The notes under the pieces: generated by a model
The model's input: the letters and a program-made list of their open reading frames with translations, nothing else
Database searches by the model: none
Told to the model about the DNA's origin: nothing
Part shown: positions 34,901 to 41,820 of the stretch, piece after piece
How positions within the stretch are numbered: position 1 is the stretch's first letter
Layout of the letters: each line of letters begins with the position of its first letter
Made by a program: the position numbers and the translations under genes
NCBI RefSeq assembly: GCF_030325625.1
Contig: NZ_JACAIS010000003.1
Coordinates: forward strand, 372,001 to 436,000
Length of the DNA stretch: 64,000 bases
Source: Sphingobacterium sp. N143
GTDB lineage: Bacteria > Bacteroidota > Bacteroidia > Sphingobacteriales > Sphingobacteriaceae
Direction: 5' to 3'

Positions 34901-35534
34901 AAATCGCTGAAAATCCTACCATTGTGATTTCCAGAAAGTGTTTTGAGCTAACGCCGTTGAGTTCAAAATACCCATTGTGATCTGTGATGGTCCCTTGTGG
35001 TACTCCTTTTATGCGAACGGTTGCCCCCTGCAACGGTCGCTGATGATCATCAACAACAAATCCTTTTACAGGCATTCTCTGATTCGATACTATATTGTTG
35101 CCAGAAAATGCATCCCTTGTTCCTGTTTTTTCACGAACGACAATAATCTTGCCTTTGATTTCAAAGTCAAGATTCAGGTTTCCCAGCAGTTTTTCAAGTG
35201 CTCTCCCTAATGATCCATTTTCGACATTCAGATTGACCTTGGTATCCGGATCGATGGTCGTTGCAGCCCACACATATGAATAACCTGTCTGCTTATTGAT
35301 CGTGGAAAATACCTTCCTCAACGAAACAGATTTTTCATGGATAGATACATTTTGTCCATAGGTTTTAGCCCCAACATGGAGCAGACAACAGGACATCATA
35401 ATGGTTGTTAGCGATATACGCATAATGTTCCCCCTCCAATGTGACCGTCCCCAGAAATCCGGGCGTTCACTGTTTTTCATAATTTCTGTCTGTCCGTGTA
35501 GGGCACGACAAACTTCTGCATAATTTTTATACAT
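31911..35534 (-). CDS. SusC/RagA TonB-dependent transporter with STN domain (locus 3)
   Basis: A 1207-residue importer. A polar N-terminal extension precedes the signal sequence (MRISLTTIMMSCCLLHVG, 38-55), a common layout in this phylum. STN domain about 62-133 (SLRKVFSTINKQTGYSYVW), CarboxypepD_reg-like sandwich about 154-215, then EVNVTVNTGYQKIS in place of the standard TonB-box text. The plug has INPNDIASITVLKDASAASIYG and the barrel ends in LGVSVGF. The STN and the upstream FecR/sigma pair indicate ligand-induced expression. The thioredoxin genes downstream are its only enzymes. Confidence 0.95.
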   Translation of the reverse strand: MYKNYAEVCRALHGQTEIMKNSERPDFWGRSHWRGNIMRISLTTIMMSCCLLHVGAKTYGQNVSIHEKSVSLRKVFSTINKQTGYSYVWAATTIDPDTKVNLNVENGSLGRALEKLLGNLNLDFEIKGKIIVVREKTGTRDAFSGNNIVSNQRMPVKGFVVDDHQRPLQGATVRIKGVPQGTITDHNGYFELNGVSSKHFLEITMVGFSAISLPVKSDLGTITMHAVDAQLQEVNVTVNTGYQKISKERAAGSIAQVTAKDMEGRLQPNLLDRVDGLLPGLSLVRNASSPQNNKNNLGIEIRGRSTINAQAAPLIVVDGMPYEGDLTAINPNDIASITVLKDASAASIYGVRSSNGVIVITTKIGTAGKTKIDYSNTLSFRGLPSRQYLNQMSSAELVDFQKEMFNYRSGDYAAIDPRKAMNDVYRILYDHKGGVISEAEMEKRLDVYRNRDRYSEMDEFLHTTRFDQQHNLAVSGGSDRYTYHYSLNYTQPGDYNKGRATNKEIGFSLKNNFKFTDWFNLRANVLGKNQSREGDIGFNFYDNYIGGKASYYLLRNEDGSAAQWYGSKSQFEIDRLNALGLEDETYIPLDQVSAIHEKFYNKYLNLNFAANFKLIKGLDFDLSYQTERTEGYNGTLNRKNAQVVTAMVNDATQIDEAGVIKRNVPQGGQFQERRDDVNSYTLRGQFNYQNTFHDKHEIVAIAGAERRQINNRFTDIYKYGYDENSLVYKGINEELFGIPIQNTQALFNSYILSKRERGFSDLVDRFVSFYANGSYTYDQKLTLSGSIRMDQSNLFGTDIKNQYKPLWSVGALYHLPKINWEPLDRWSLRMTYGVNGNVPKDNGPYLISRVSNSLNYFNGEMQAYIDSPPNPLLRWERTNVFNVGLDFSLFKNRLSASIDVYNKKTTDLLGNTPLDPTLGWDMVLLNYGDMQNRGIELGLNGKIIQQQDFSWNSTLNFSYNKNKITSLFVEQNTPYYYYYAPQNRVGIPMGSLYSIDYAGLNEQGRPLARKADGSLVESTQQLTVDDLIYEGTTIPPYNVSFRNGFRYKDLTLSFMFIFNGGHVMRGVHPEFLSKYAELNYNSNFDKLWLDYWKNPGDESNPDLAPAFISAASINVSDIYNAAHKFVQKADYIKLRDISLSYNFPGKWIAPTKLSYIRLTAQVLNAWRWAANKDNLDPEVWVGYSTVTSPNRGVLAPVVYNLGVSVGF

Positions 35535-35584
35535 TTGTTTTAGGTTAAGATTAAAATTCAGTTACAGTTAGAATCGCTTGACCA

Positions 35585-35616
35585 GAAGCCTCATATGTTG
35601 CAAGCATTGAGGCTTC
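35585..35616 (-). terminator. Hairpin between fecR and susC (locus 3)
   Basis: GAAGCCTCA (35585-35593) pairs with TGAGGCTTC (35608-35616). It follows the fecR stop at 35623 on the minus strand and precedes susC. Locus 1 has a hairpin at the same place. It may separate sigma/fecR mRNA from the susCD message. Confidence 0.5.
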
Positions 35617-35622
35617 GTCGTT

Positions 35623-36768
35623 TTATTTAGGTTGTTTTCTATCTACATAAATGGTTTTTCCTTTAAATTTAAACTTGACTTTCCCCGTACTCTCCAGTAC
35701 ATTGATAATATCTTTTAAACTGCTATTACGGGATAGCATCCCCTCAAATTCTTCTGTTTTCACCTCTTGGTCAAGGTAGACCACATCCACATTGTACCAA
35801 GCCGCAATATCCTTCAGTATAGTCGATAGGGATTCTGAATTGAATACAAAATATCCTTCTCTCAAGGCATTGCCCATATCAAGATCAACTGTGCGGCGTT
35901 CGATCTGTCCATCATGCATATAGACCTCTTGGCCAGGAGACAATATGATCTGCCGTTGCCCTTGTTGAACCTTTACTTTTCCTTCATAAAGTGTTGCCTT
36001 GAAGTCATGCTCATTCCGGGTTGCTCTGACATTAAAATGTGTCCCCAGTACCGTAACGTTTATTTTTCCGTTTTGTACAGTAAATGGTTTCAAGTTGATG
36101 ATCTGTCCTGCTGAAGAGAGGTATTTTTTTGCAACCTCGAAATAAGCTTCACCGCTTAACCGCACTTGTCTGAGACTATCCGTTTCATAATAATCCAGTT
36201 GTGTCTCCGCATTCATCCAAACCTTAGTCCCATCCGGTAAAAGAACAGCCAGCTTCGCTCCTTTTGGGGTTGATACCAGCAGATTCTCTTTGTTATTTGC
36301 CCTTTTATTGGAGATATCAGCCAATGCCACCAGTGTATCAGTAGTATTTAAAGCAATCGAATCCCCTTTGTTCAAGTATATCATACCCGCTGTTTTGGCA
36401 GGGTGAATATTGGGGTCCGGACTTTCCTGATACCCGGTACCGGCAATATAGTATGCAAAGAATAAGGCCATGAAGCCGATAAATACAGCTGCAATTTTCA
36501 GAAACCAAGCCCGCTTAAAGAATGAAATGGAATCCGGCTTAGTCAAATACTCCTGTTCAAAAATTTGAAATGAACGCTCCCAATCATAAGTAGACAACTT
36601 TTTTAAATCATTATTAAACAAAAGTTTATCCTGAACCATATCATCTATTACTCGATTCTCAGGTGCATTGGAAAGCCATGAATCAAGTTGCTGTTTTTCA
36701 TCGGCACTTAATCGTTCTAACTTCGATTTACTTAATAAGTATATGATATGTTGAGGTATCTGCTCCAT
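35623..36768 (-). CDS. FecR-family anti-sigma regulator (locus 3)
   Basis: A 381-residue inner-membrane regulator. Membrane span near 90-109 (IAAVFIGFMALFFAYYIAG). The periplasmic FecR domain has STPKGAKLAVLLPDGTKVWMN and LSGEAYFEVAKKYL, then VTVLGTHFNVRAT. The C-terminal DUF4974 part ends KVKFKFKGKTIYVDRK. It should bind the upstream sigma factor and be switched by the STN domain of the downstream SusC. Confidence 0.94.
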   Translation of the reverse strand: MEQIPQHIIYLLSKSKLERLSADEKQQLDSWLSNAPENRVIDDMVQDKLLFNNDLKKLSTYDWERSFQIFEQEYLTKPDSISFFKRAWFLKIAAVFIGFMALFFAYYIAGTGYQESPDPNIHPAKTAGMIYLNKGDSIALNTTDTLVALADISNKRANNKENLLVSTPKGAKLAVLLPDGTKVWMNAETQLDYYETDSLRQVRLSGEAYFEVAKKYLSSAGQIINLKPFTVQNGKINVTVLGTHFNVRATRNEHDFKATLYEGKVKVQQGQRQIILSPGQEVYMHDGQIERRTVDLDMGNALREGYFVFNSESLSTILKDIAAWYNVDVVYLDQEVKTEEFEGMLSRNSSLKDIINVLESTGKVKFKFKGKTIYVDRKQPK

Positions 36769-36851
36769 ATTGCTTTATATACTTAAAACAATATTCTAAT
36801 TTTGTTTCTCTAAAGAAATGGTAGATATTTTTATAATCAACTAAATATCAA

Positions 36852-36868
36852 CACTATATTTTATAGTG
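36852..36868 (-). other. Small hairpin between sigma gene and fecR (locus 3)
   Basis: CACTATA (36852-36858) and TATAGTG (36862-36868) form a 7-bp stem with a TTT loop just after the sigma stop at 36870. Compare the hairpins at the same junction in loci 1 and 4. Confidence 0.35.
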
Positions 36869-36869
36869 C

Positions 36870-37463
36870 TTAATAATGTAGCAGGAGCAAAAGTAGGCAA
36901 AAAAATTGGTCAGGTTTCAGTCTTTTTCTTAAAAGCTCAATTCCTCTTTTCTTTTGATTATAAACGGTGCTTGTGGTGATGCCCAATGAAACAGCGACTT
37001 CTTGGGGACTCAAGTCTTCGACGACTAATTTGAACATCACATGTCGACACTGTTCGGGTAATGTTTCAATGGCTTCATGGACTTCTCGAAGTGTTTCCAT
37101 ATAGACAATCTGATGACTGATAGGAAGATCAATTAAATCGACCTGTGCCGTATACCTATCTGCCTGTTGTCGGCTTCGGGTCTGCTGTTGAATACGGTTA
37201 AGTGCCGCATTTCTACAACTGGTATAGAGAAAACCCCGGACCGACTCAAAATAGTCAAAGTCCAGCCGTCTTTCCCATAGTTTGAAAAAGACATCCTGTA
37301 CAATTTCCTCAATAATACTTTTGTCCAAGTCCATTTTTTCCAGAAAATAGCACATCGGGCCATAGAAGGTTTTATACAGAAACTGCAGCCCCGTCCTCTT
37401 ACCTTCACGAAAAGATTCGATAAAATCTTGTTTGCTAAATTCCTGGTTTACCTTGTTTTTCAC
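36870..37463 (-). CDS. ECF sigma factor (locus 3, FecR-controlled)
   Basis: A 197-residue FecI-like sigma factor starting at GTG 37463. Region 2: IIEEIVQDVFFKLWERRLDF and VRGFLYTSCRNAALNRIQ. Region 4: LPEQCRHVMFKLVVEDLSPQ and VAVSLGITTSTVYNQKKRG. It has the leucine-rich tail (FFCLLLLLLHY) also seen in locus 1. It heads the operon sigma/fecR/susC/susD/Trx/TlpA. No clear TAnnTTTG box was found upstream. Confidence 0.92.
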   Translation of the reverse strand: MKNKVNQEFSKQDFIESFREGKRTGLQFLYKTFYGPMCYFLEKMDLDKSIIEEIVQDVFFKLWERRLDFDYFESVRGFLYTSCRNAALNRIQQQTRSRQQADRYTAQVDLIDLPISHQIVYMETLREVHEAIETLPEQCRHVMFKLVVEDLSPQEVAVSLGITTSTVYNQKKRGIELLRKRLKPDQFFCLLLLLLHY

Positions 37464-37643
37464 AATTCAATATTACTTAAATTTTAACTAAATATGAAAA
37501 TTTCATTGCTTGTACTTTCGATTAAAGAACACAGAATTGTTGCAGTCTATAGGATTATACCGGATTGCATGGCATCTCACTAAAATACAACACCGTCATC
37601 CAGGTAAACACATGATCAAATGCTGTAAACACTGCAATGCAGA

Positions 37644-37988
37644 TCACAGCACAGCGGCGGATTCTTCATAAAATTCTTCATTCCATTTGGCCAACTGACA
37701 CATGATCGGGATCAGTGCTTTTCCTTTTTCCGTCAGCGAATACTCTACACGGGGTGGTAATTCTTTAAATTCTTCTCTGAGCACTATGCCATCTTCTTCC
37801 AGTTCTTTCAACGAAGTTGTCAATACTTTCCTTGAAATGTTCTCGATCAATGCATCCAACTGTCCAAAACGTGCTTTCCGATCACGCAGTGTATAGATAA
37901 TCACGGGCTTCCATCTGGTCCCCAAAATTCCCATCGAACGCTGCATCGCACATGAACTGCTTTTAAATTCTGTTCTTTTCATTTGCAT
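37644..37988 (-). CDS. HxlR-family transcriptional regulator
   Basis: A 114-residue winged-helix repressor. CAMQRSMGILGTRWKPVII (a cysteine near 13 and the GTRWK motif) opens the HxlR fold, then RFGQLDALIENISRKVLTTSLKEL-type recognition helices and PPRVEYSLTEKGKAL in the wing. HxlR proteins often sense reactive electrophiles or oxidants through an N-terminal cysteine. It is divergent from an Old Yellow Enzyme gene, and inverted repeats lie between them, so that gene is its likely target. Confidence 0.93.
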   Translation of the reverse strand: MQMKRTEFKSSSCAMQRSMGILGTRWKPVIIYTLRDRKARFGQLDALIENISRKVLTTSLKELEEDGIVLREEFKELPPRVEYSLTEKGKALIPIMCQLAKWNEEFYEESAAVL

Positions 37989-37998
37989 ACCAATAATA

Positions 37999-38051
37999 GT
38001 TACACAAAGGTAACCACTTTATACTATTAATAGTTACAAAAATAAACTATT
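37999..38051. promoter_or_regulatory. Candidate HxlR operators
   Basis: GTTAC (37999-38003) and GTAAC (38010-38014) form one inverted repeat. AATAGTTAC (38029-38037) repeats the first half, and AATAGTT pairs with AACTATT (38045-38051). They lie between the HxlR start at 37988 and the -7 box at 38057, where bound regulator would block both promoters. Confidence 0.5.
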
Positions 38052-38056
38052 TAAAA

Positions 38057-38064
38057 TATCTTTG
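38057..38064 (+). promoter_or_regulatory. Promoter -7 box of the Old Yellow Enzyme gene
   Basis: TATCTTTG matches TAnnTTTG exactly, 27 bases before the ATG at 38092, giving a leader of about 20 bases. It is directly downstream of the candidate HxlR operators. Confidence 0.7.
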
Positions 38065-38091
38065 TATAAAGAACAGTAATTAAGATAAACA

Positions 38092-39156
38092 ATGAATATA
38101 CAGACACTCTTTAATCCCTTCCAATACAAAAATCTTATTCTCAAAAACCGTTTTGTCATGGCTCCAATGACACGTGCATTTGCCATCGATGGTATCCCTA
38201 GTGATGCAATCACAGGTTATTATGAACGCCGAGCAGCAGGTGATGTCGGTCTGATCCTTACAGAAGGTACAGTCATTGACAGGCCGGCCTCTAAAAATTT
38301 AAAAGATATTCCCAACTTTTATGGTGACCAGGCATTAGATGCTTGGAAAAATGTGGTTGAGGCAGTTCATGCCAAAGGGGGAAGAATAGCGCCACAAATT
38401 TGGCATGTGGGTTATACTCCCATGCAATGGGTACCTCCTGCAACTTTCGAAAGCCCTGATACCATGACCTTGACGGATATTGAATCTACTATACAGGCTT
38501 ATGCCACGGCTGCAAAATCAGCCAAGGATCTTGGGTTCGATGCCTTTGAGATCCATGGTGCTCATGGTTATTTGATCGACCAGTTTTTTTGGGAGGGCAT
38601 GAATCACAGGACAGACGAATTTGGGGGCAAATCCTTAAAGGATCGTTCAAAATTTGCTGTGGAAGTAGTAAAAGCAATGCGAAAGGCAGTAGGCCCCGAT
38701 TTTGTAATCATCCTACGATTGTCACAATGGAAACAACAGGATTATACGGTTAAGCTAGCACCAACTCCGGCAAGCATGGAAGAGTGGATATTACCTTTGG
38801 TGGATGCTGGGGTAGACATTTTCCATGGAAGCCAGCGTCGTTATTGGGAGCCGGAATATGATGGCAGTGACCTCAACTTCGCCGGTTGGTTGAAAAAAAT
38901 CTCTGGACAGCCAACCATCACCGTAGGATCTGTAGGGCTGGACAAGGATTTTGGGGAGGTGTTTACCAATTCGGCATTCAAATCTTCACCCGCCTCACTG
39001 GATGAATTGGTACGCCGCTATGAACGCGGGGATTTTGATCTAGTCGCCGTCGGAAGAGCTATTCTACAAGACCCAAACTGGGTAAAGAAAGTACAAACTG
39101 GAAAATTCGAAGAGCTATCTACTTTTGAAGCAAGCAGTTTGGGAAGCTTATCCTAA
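38092..39156 (+). CDS. NADH:flavin oxidoreductase, Old Yellow Enzyme family (alkene reductase)
   Basis: A 354-residue FMN-dependent TIM-barrel reductase of activated alkenes. NRFVMAPMTRAFA near 19-31 (with the FMN-contacting Pro-Met-Thr), GLILTEGTVIDRPA, IWHVGY, FDAFEIHGAHGYLIDQF and HRTDEFGG are the family motifs. The C-terminal barrel has VAVGRAILQDPNWVKKV. It is the likely detoxification target of the divergent HxlR regulator, reducing quinones or unsaturated carbonyls. It ends at a terminator shared with the Gfo/Idh/MocA operon. Confidence 0.92.
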   Translation: MNIQTLFNPFQYKNLILKNRFVMAPMTRAFAIDGIPSDAITGYYERRAAGDVGLILTEGTVIDRPASKNLKDIPNFYGDQALDAWKNVVEAVHAKGGRIAPQIWHVGYTPMQWVPPATFESPDTMTLTDIESTIQAYATAAKSAKDLGFDAFEIHGAHGYLIDQFFWEGMNHRTDEFGGKSLKDRSKFAVEVVKAMRKAVGPDFVIILRLSQWKQQDYTVKLAPTPASMEEWILPLVDAGVDIFHGSQRRYWEPEYDGSDLNFAGWLKKISGQPTITVGSVGLDKDFGEVFTNSAFKSSPASLDELVRRYERGDFDLVAVGRAILQDPNWVKKVQTGKFEELSTFEASSLGSLS

Positions 39157-39257
39157 AAATATATTTCACTAGTTGGGTACGGCATCATGGATGGTCATTA
39201 TTTTGATAAGGCGCTTCATTCAACCCATAAATACAATAATCATCTTCGGGACCAAAG

Positions 39258-39289
39258 CAAAAGTATGGCCTTACCACACCATACTTTTG
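39258..39289. terminator. Bidirectional terminator, Old Yellow Enzyme and locus 4
   Basis: An 11-bp stem (39258-39268 with 39279-39289) with a 10-base loop between convergent genes. T-rich sequence follows on the plus strand. Confidence 0.75.
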
Positions 39290-39307
39290 TTTCTATATAA
39301 AAGCTGC

Positions 39308-40288
39308 CTAATCTTCAAAGAGCCGCTCGTATTGATTTGATTTTCTGCTCCGTTGGGCTGCTTCCATAAAACGAAATATCTCAATCGTTTCCGCCGCCGC
39401 TACAGGAGCCTTTCCTGTATCAAAGAAATCGAGTATTTCTTTGACCAGAGGACCGTAGCCGACAAATGGTCCTAAGGTAGCAATCCCATGTTCACCAAAA
39501 GCAGTACCCGCTATATTATTAGCTCCCTTCCTGATTCCCCTTACTGTGCCAATACGTCCATCTTTCCAATAGCCAACAACCAATTCTTGGTCGGGATTAA
39601 AAATTCGGATTACTTTTTCACAGCCTGTTCCCATCACAGAATAAAGCATTTCAACACCATGAATCATATACCAGGCCAAGTCCAAATGATGAGATTCAAG
39701 CTCGGCATATGTATAGACCTCAGCACCAAGGACAGGGCCAACTGAACCATTTTTCACCTTCAGCACGTTAGCATCATAGCGTAATGAAGAGCTTGAGAAC
39801 AAGGGTACCTGTTTATTCTTGGCGTACGAAAAAATGGCTTCCACATCTTTCAGATCCTGGGCCATAGGTTTATCAATAAAACAGGGTTTTCCGGCTGAAA
39901 TCACTTTTTTTGCCTGCTCAAGATGTACTCTTCCATCATTGGATTCGAGCAAAACAAAATCCACTTCTTGGAGCAGTTGGTCAATGGAATCCACGATCTT
40001 CACCCCCATGTCTACCATTGCTTTTACGATATCAGGTTTCATCTTCAAGGCTGAGGCAATATCTGGGCTACCATGAGGATATGCAGCAACAACCTTATAC
40101 CCTCTATTTGCAAGCGGCCCTGCATTGATATCTTTGGTAAACATCTGACTATGGATGGTATCCAAGCCAATGACTCCGATTTTTTTAAATTTACCTTGAT
40201 GTATTTGTGCAGATACCCGGTCTGCCAAAACAACCCCTCCGCCCAATATGGCCATTTGGGCAAGGAACTTTCTTCTGTCGTTAATCAT
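39308..40288 (-). CDS. Exported Gfo/Idh/MocA-family oxidoreductase (second of two)
   Basis: About 326 residues from ATG 40288. That start gives a Tat-like signal MINDRRKFLAQMAILGGGVV, whereas upstream in-frame starts run into the previous gene. The Rossmann motif is IGVIGLDTIHSQMF, a divergent G-x-G-x-x. FIDKPMAQDL carries the conserved K-P, here with Asp before Lys instead of Glu. The C-terminal sheet domain has HHLDLAWYMIHGVEMLYSVMG. The family oxidises or isomerises sugars and inositols with bound NAD(P). Export suggests that the cofactor is retained in the folded enzyme. It is 10 bases after its relative. Confidence 0.85.
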   Translation of the reverse strand: MINDRRKFLAQMAILGGGVVLADRVSAQIHQGKFKKIGVIGLDTIHSQMFTKDINAGPLANRGYKVVAAYPHGSPDIASALKMKPDIVKAMVDMGVKIVDSIDQLLQEVDFVLLESNDGRVHLEQAKKVISAGKPCFIDKPMAQDLKDVEAIFSYAKNKQVPLFSSSSLRYDANVLKVKNGSVGPVLGAEVYTYAELESHHLDLAWYMIHGVEMLYSVMGTGCEKVIRIFNPDQELVVGYWKDGRIGTVRGIRKGANNIAGTAFGEHGIATLGPFVGYGPLVKEILDFFDTGKAPVAAAETIEIFRFMEAAQRSRKSNQYERLFED

Positions 40289-40298
40289 ATTGAGGCAT

Positions 40299-41798
40299 TT
40301 ATAGAGGCATAGGTGGTAAAGAAAAACCATTTTTGTAGGTATGCTTGATCCATTCTTCGGCACTTTGCCTGGCATTTAGCTTTACATAATCACGTATAAA
40401 CCGTGGATCTCCATCGACCACTTCAAACTCATCGACCGACACCACTTGCAATTCGTCGTTGGTTCCGATATTGGTAAACCGCATCGATTCACCGTCCCAA
40501 AGCAGATCCCTATGAAGACCTTGCAGACGAACTGCCAGTACTCCCATAACCACCATTTCATTAAAGGGACCAGCGAATGAAAAATTTGAGCTAGCTTCCG
40601 TTCTATTACCTTTTGGCTCTTTAGCTGCTCGAATCCAGTCCTGTTCATGTGCATTGGTGCTCCATATATCACCATTTCCGCCTGGAATCCGTGGGATCCA
40701 AGGCTTTGGTTTCTGAAAATGGGCCATATTTTCCACTGGCAGGAGCGTCGGGTTCATCCCATAACATCCCGTCATGATTTTTCCCTTTTTACCCACAAAT
40801 ATGATCCCTCCATTCTCATCTCCCATCATAACGCCATCTCTGAGTTCAGCTGGTCTTTCTGGACGTAACCCACCATCATACCAAAAAATGTCTACTTCTG
40901 GCATATTGACCTGACCAATTTTCGCTCTTGCCGGAAAAGTATATTTGACCATTTCAGCATGTGGTGGTGAATAGAGATTGCTCAAGGTGGAACTTCCATT
41001 CACTTTGATAGGATACTTAAGACCTAGAGCCCAGTACACGGGATCCATAATATGACAGGCCATATCCCCTAACGCTCCTGTCCCAAAGTCCCACCAGCCC
41101 CGCCAGTTCCATGGCGTATATACACTATTATAGGGTCTTTTCTCTGCACTCCCGATAAACAACTCCCAATCTAAGGTTTCAGGAATAGGCATGGCTTGCT
41201 TGGGCTTCATGAGTCCCTGCGGCCAGATAGGCCTGTCGGTCCAACAATGTACCTCATATACTTCCCCAATACAATCCGATTGTATCCACTCGGCAATCTC
41301 CCTGCACCAATCAAAGGAATTACCCTGATTGCCCATTTGGGTCGCAACGCCATAGTGCTGTGCAAGCTTGGTCAATAAACGGGATTCGTATACCGAATGG
41401 GTAAGCGGTTTCTGTGTATAACAATGTTTACCCAGTGTAATGGCATGCGCAGTGACTCCCGCATGGGAATGATCGGGTGTGGCTACCATAACCGCATCGA
41501 TTTCCTTGTCGATCTGATCAAACATCAACCTCCAATCCTTAAACTTTTTGGCCTTGGGGTAATCATTAAAGGTCTTCTGGGCATATTTCCAGTCCACATC
41601 ACAGAGAGCAACAATATTTTCAGTTTTCATATTGGCCAGGTTCCTACGCCCCATACCACCAACGCCAATACCGGCAATATTCAATTTGTCACTCGGTGCG
41701 ACATGTCCAAACTTTTTCCCTAAAACGGTGTTTGATACAATGGTGAAACCAGTCAGCAGTGCTGTGTTTTTTATAAAATTCCTTCTTGAATTTTCCAT
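40299..41798 (-). CDS. Exported Gfo/Idh/MocA-family oxidoreductase (first of two)
   Basis: About 499 residues from ATG 41798. The N-terminus is a Tat signal (SRRNFIKNTALLTGFTIV) and the mature part starts with LNIAGIGVGGMGRRNLANM, a normal dinucleotide-binding motif. KHCYTQKPLTHSV holds the conserved K-P. GWWDFGTGALGDMACHIMDP is typical of long Bacteroidota and Planctomycetota members. Candidate activities are periplasmic sugar dehydrogenation or keto-glycoside chemistry; this is inference from family and from its place 22 bases after susD. GH109-type activity was considered, but its key text was not seen. Confidence 0.87.
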   Translation of the reverse strand: MENSRRNFIKNTALLTGFTIVSNTVLGKKFGHVAPSDKLNIAGIGVGGMGRRNLANMKTENIVALCDVDWKYAQKTFNDYPKAKKFKDWRLMFDQIDKEIDAVMVATPDHSHAGVTAHAITLGKHCYTQKPLTHSVYESRLLTKLAQHYGVATQMGNQGNSFDWCREIAEWIQSDCIGEVYEVHCWTDRPIWPQGLMKPKQAMPIPETLDWELFIGSAEKRPYNSVYTPWNWRGWWDFGTGALGDMACHIMDPVYWALGLKYPIKVNGSSTLSNLYSPPHAEMVKYTFPARAKIGQVNMPEVDIFWYDGGLRPERPAELRDGVMMGDENGGIIFVGKKGKIMTGCYGMNPTLLPVENMAHFQKPKPWIPRIPGGNGDIWSTNAHEQDWIRAAKEPKGNRTEASSNFSFAGPFNEMVVMGVLAVRLQGLHRDLLWDGESMRFTNIGTNDELQVVSVDEFEVVDGDPRFIRDYVKLNARQSAEEWIKHTYKNGFSLPPMPL

Positions 41799-41820
41799 TT
41801 TTTTAGTTCTATTTAACGGG

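Noticed and set aside
40299..41798. GH109 alpha-N-acetylgalactosaminidase
   Set aside because: GH109 enzymes are Tat-exported Gfo/Idh/MocA relatives, but I did not see GH109-specific text; the long GWWDFGTGALGDMACH type is more general.
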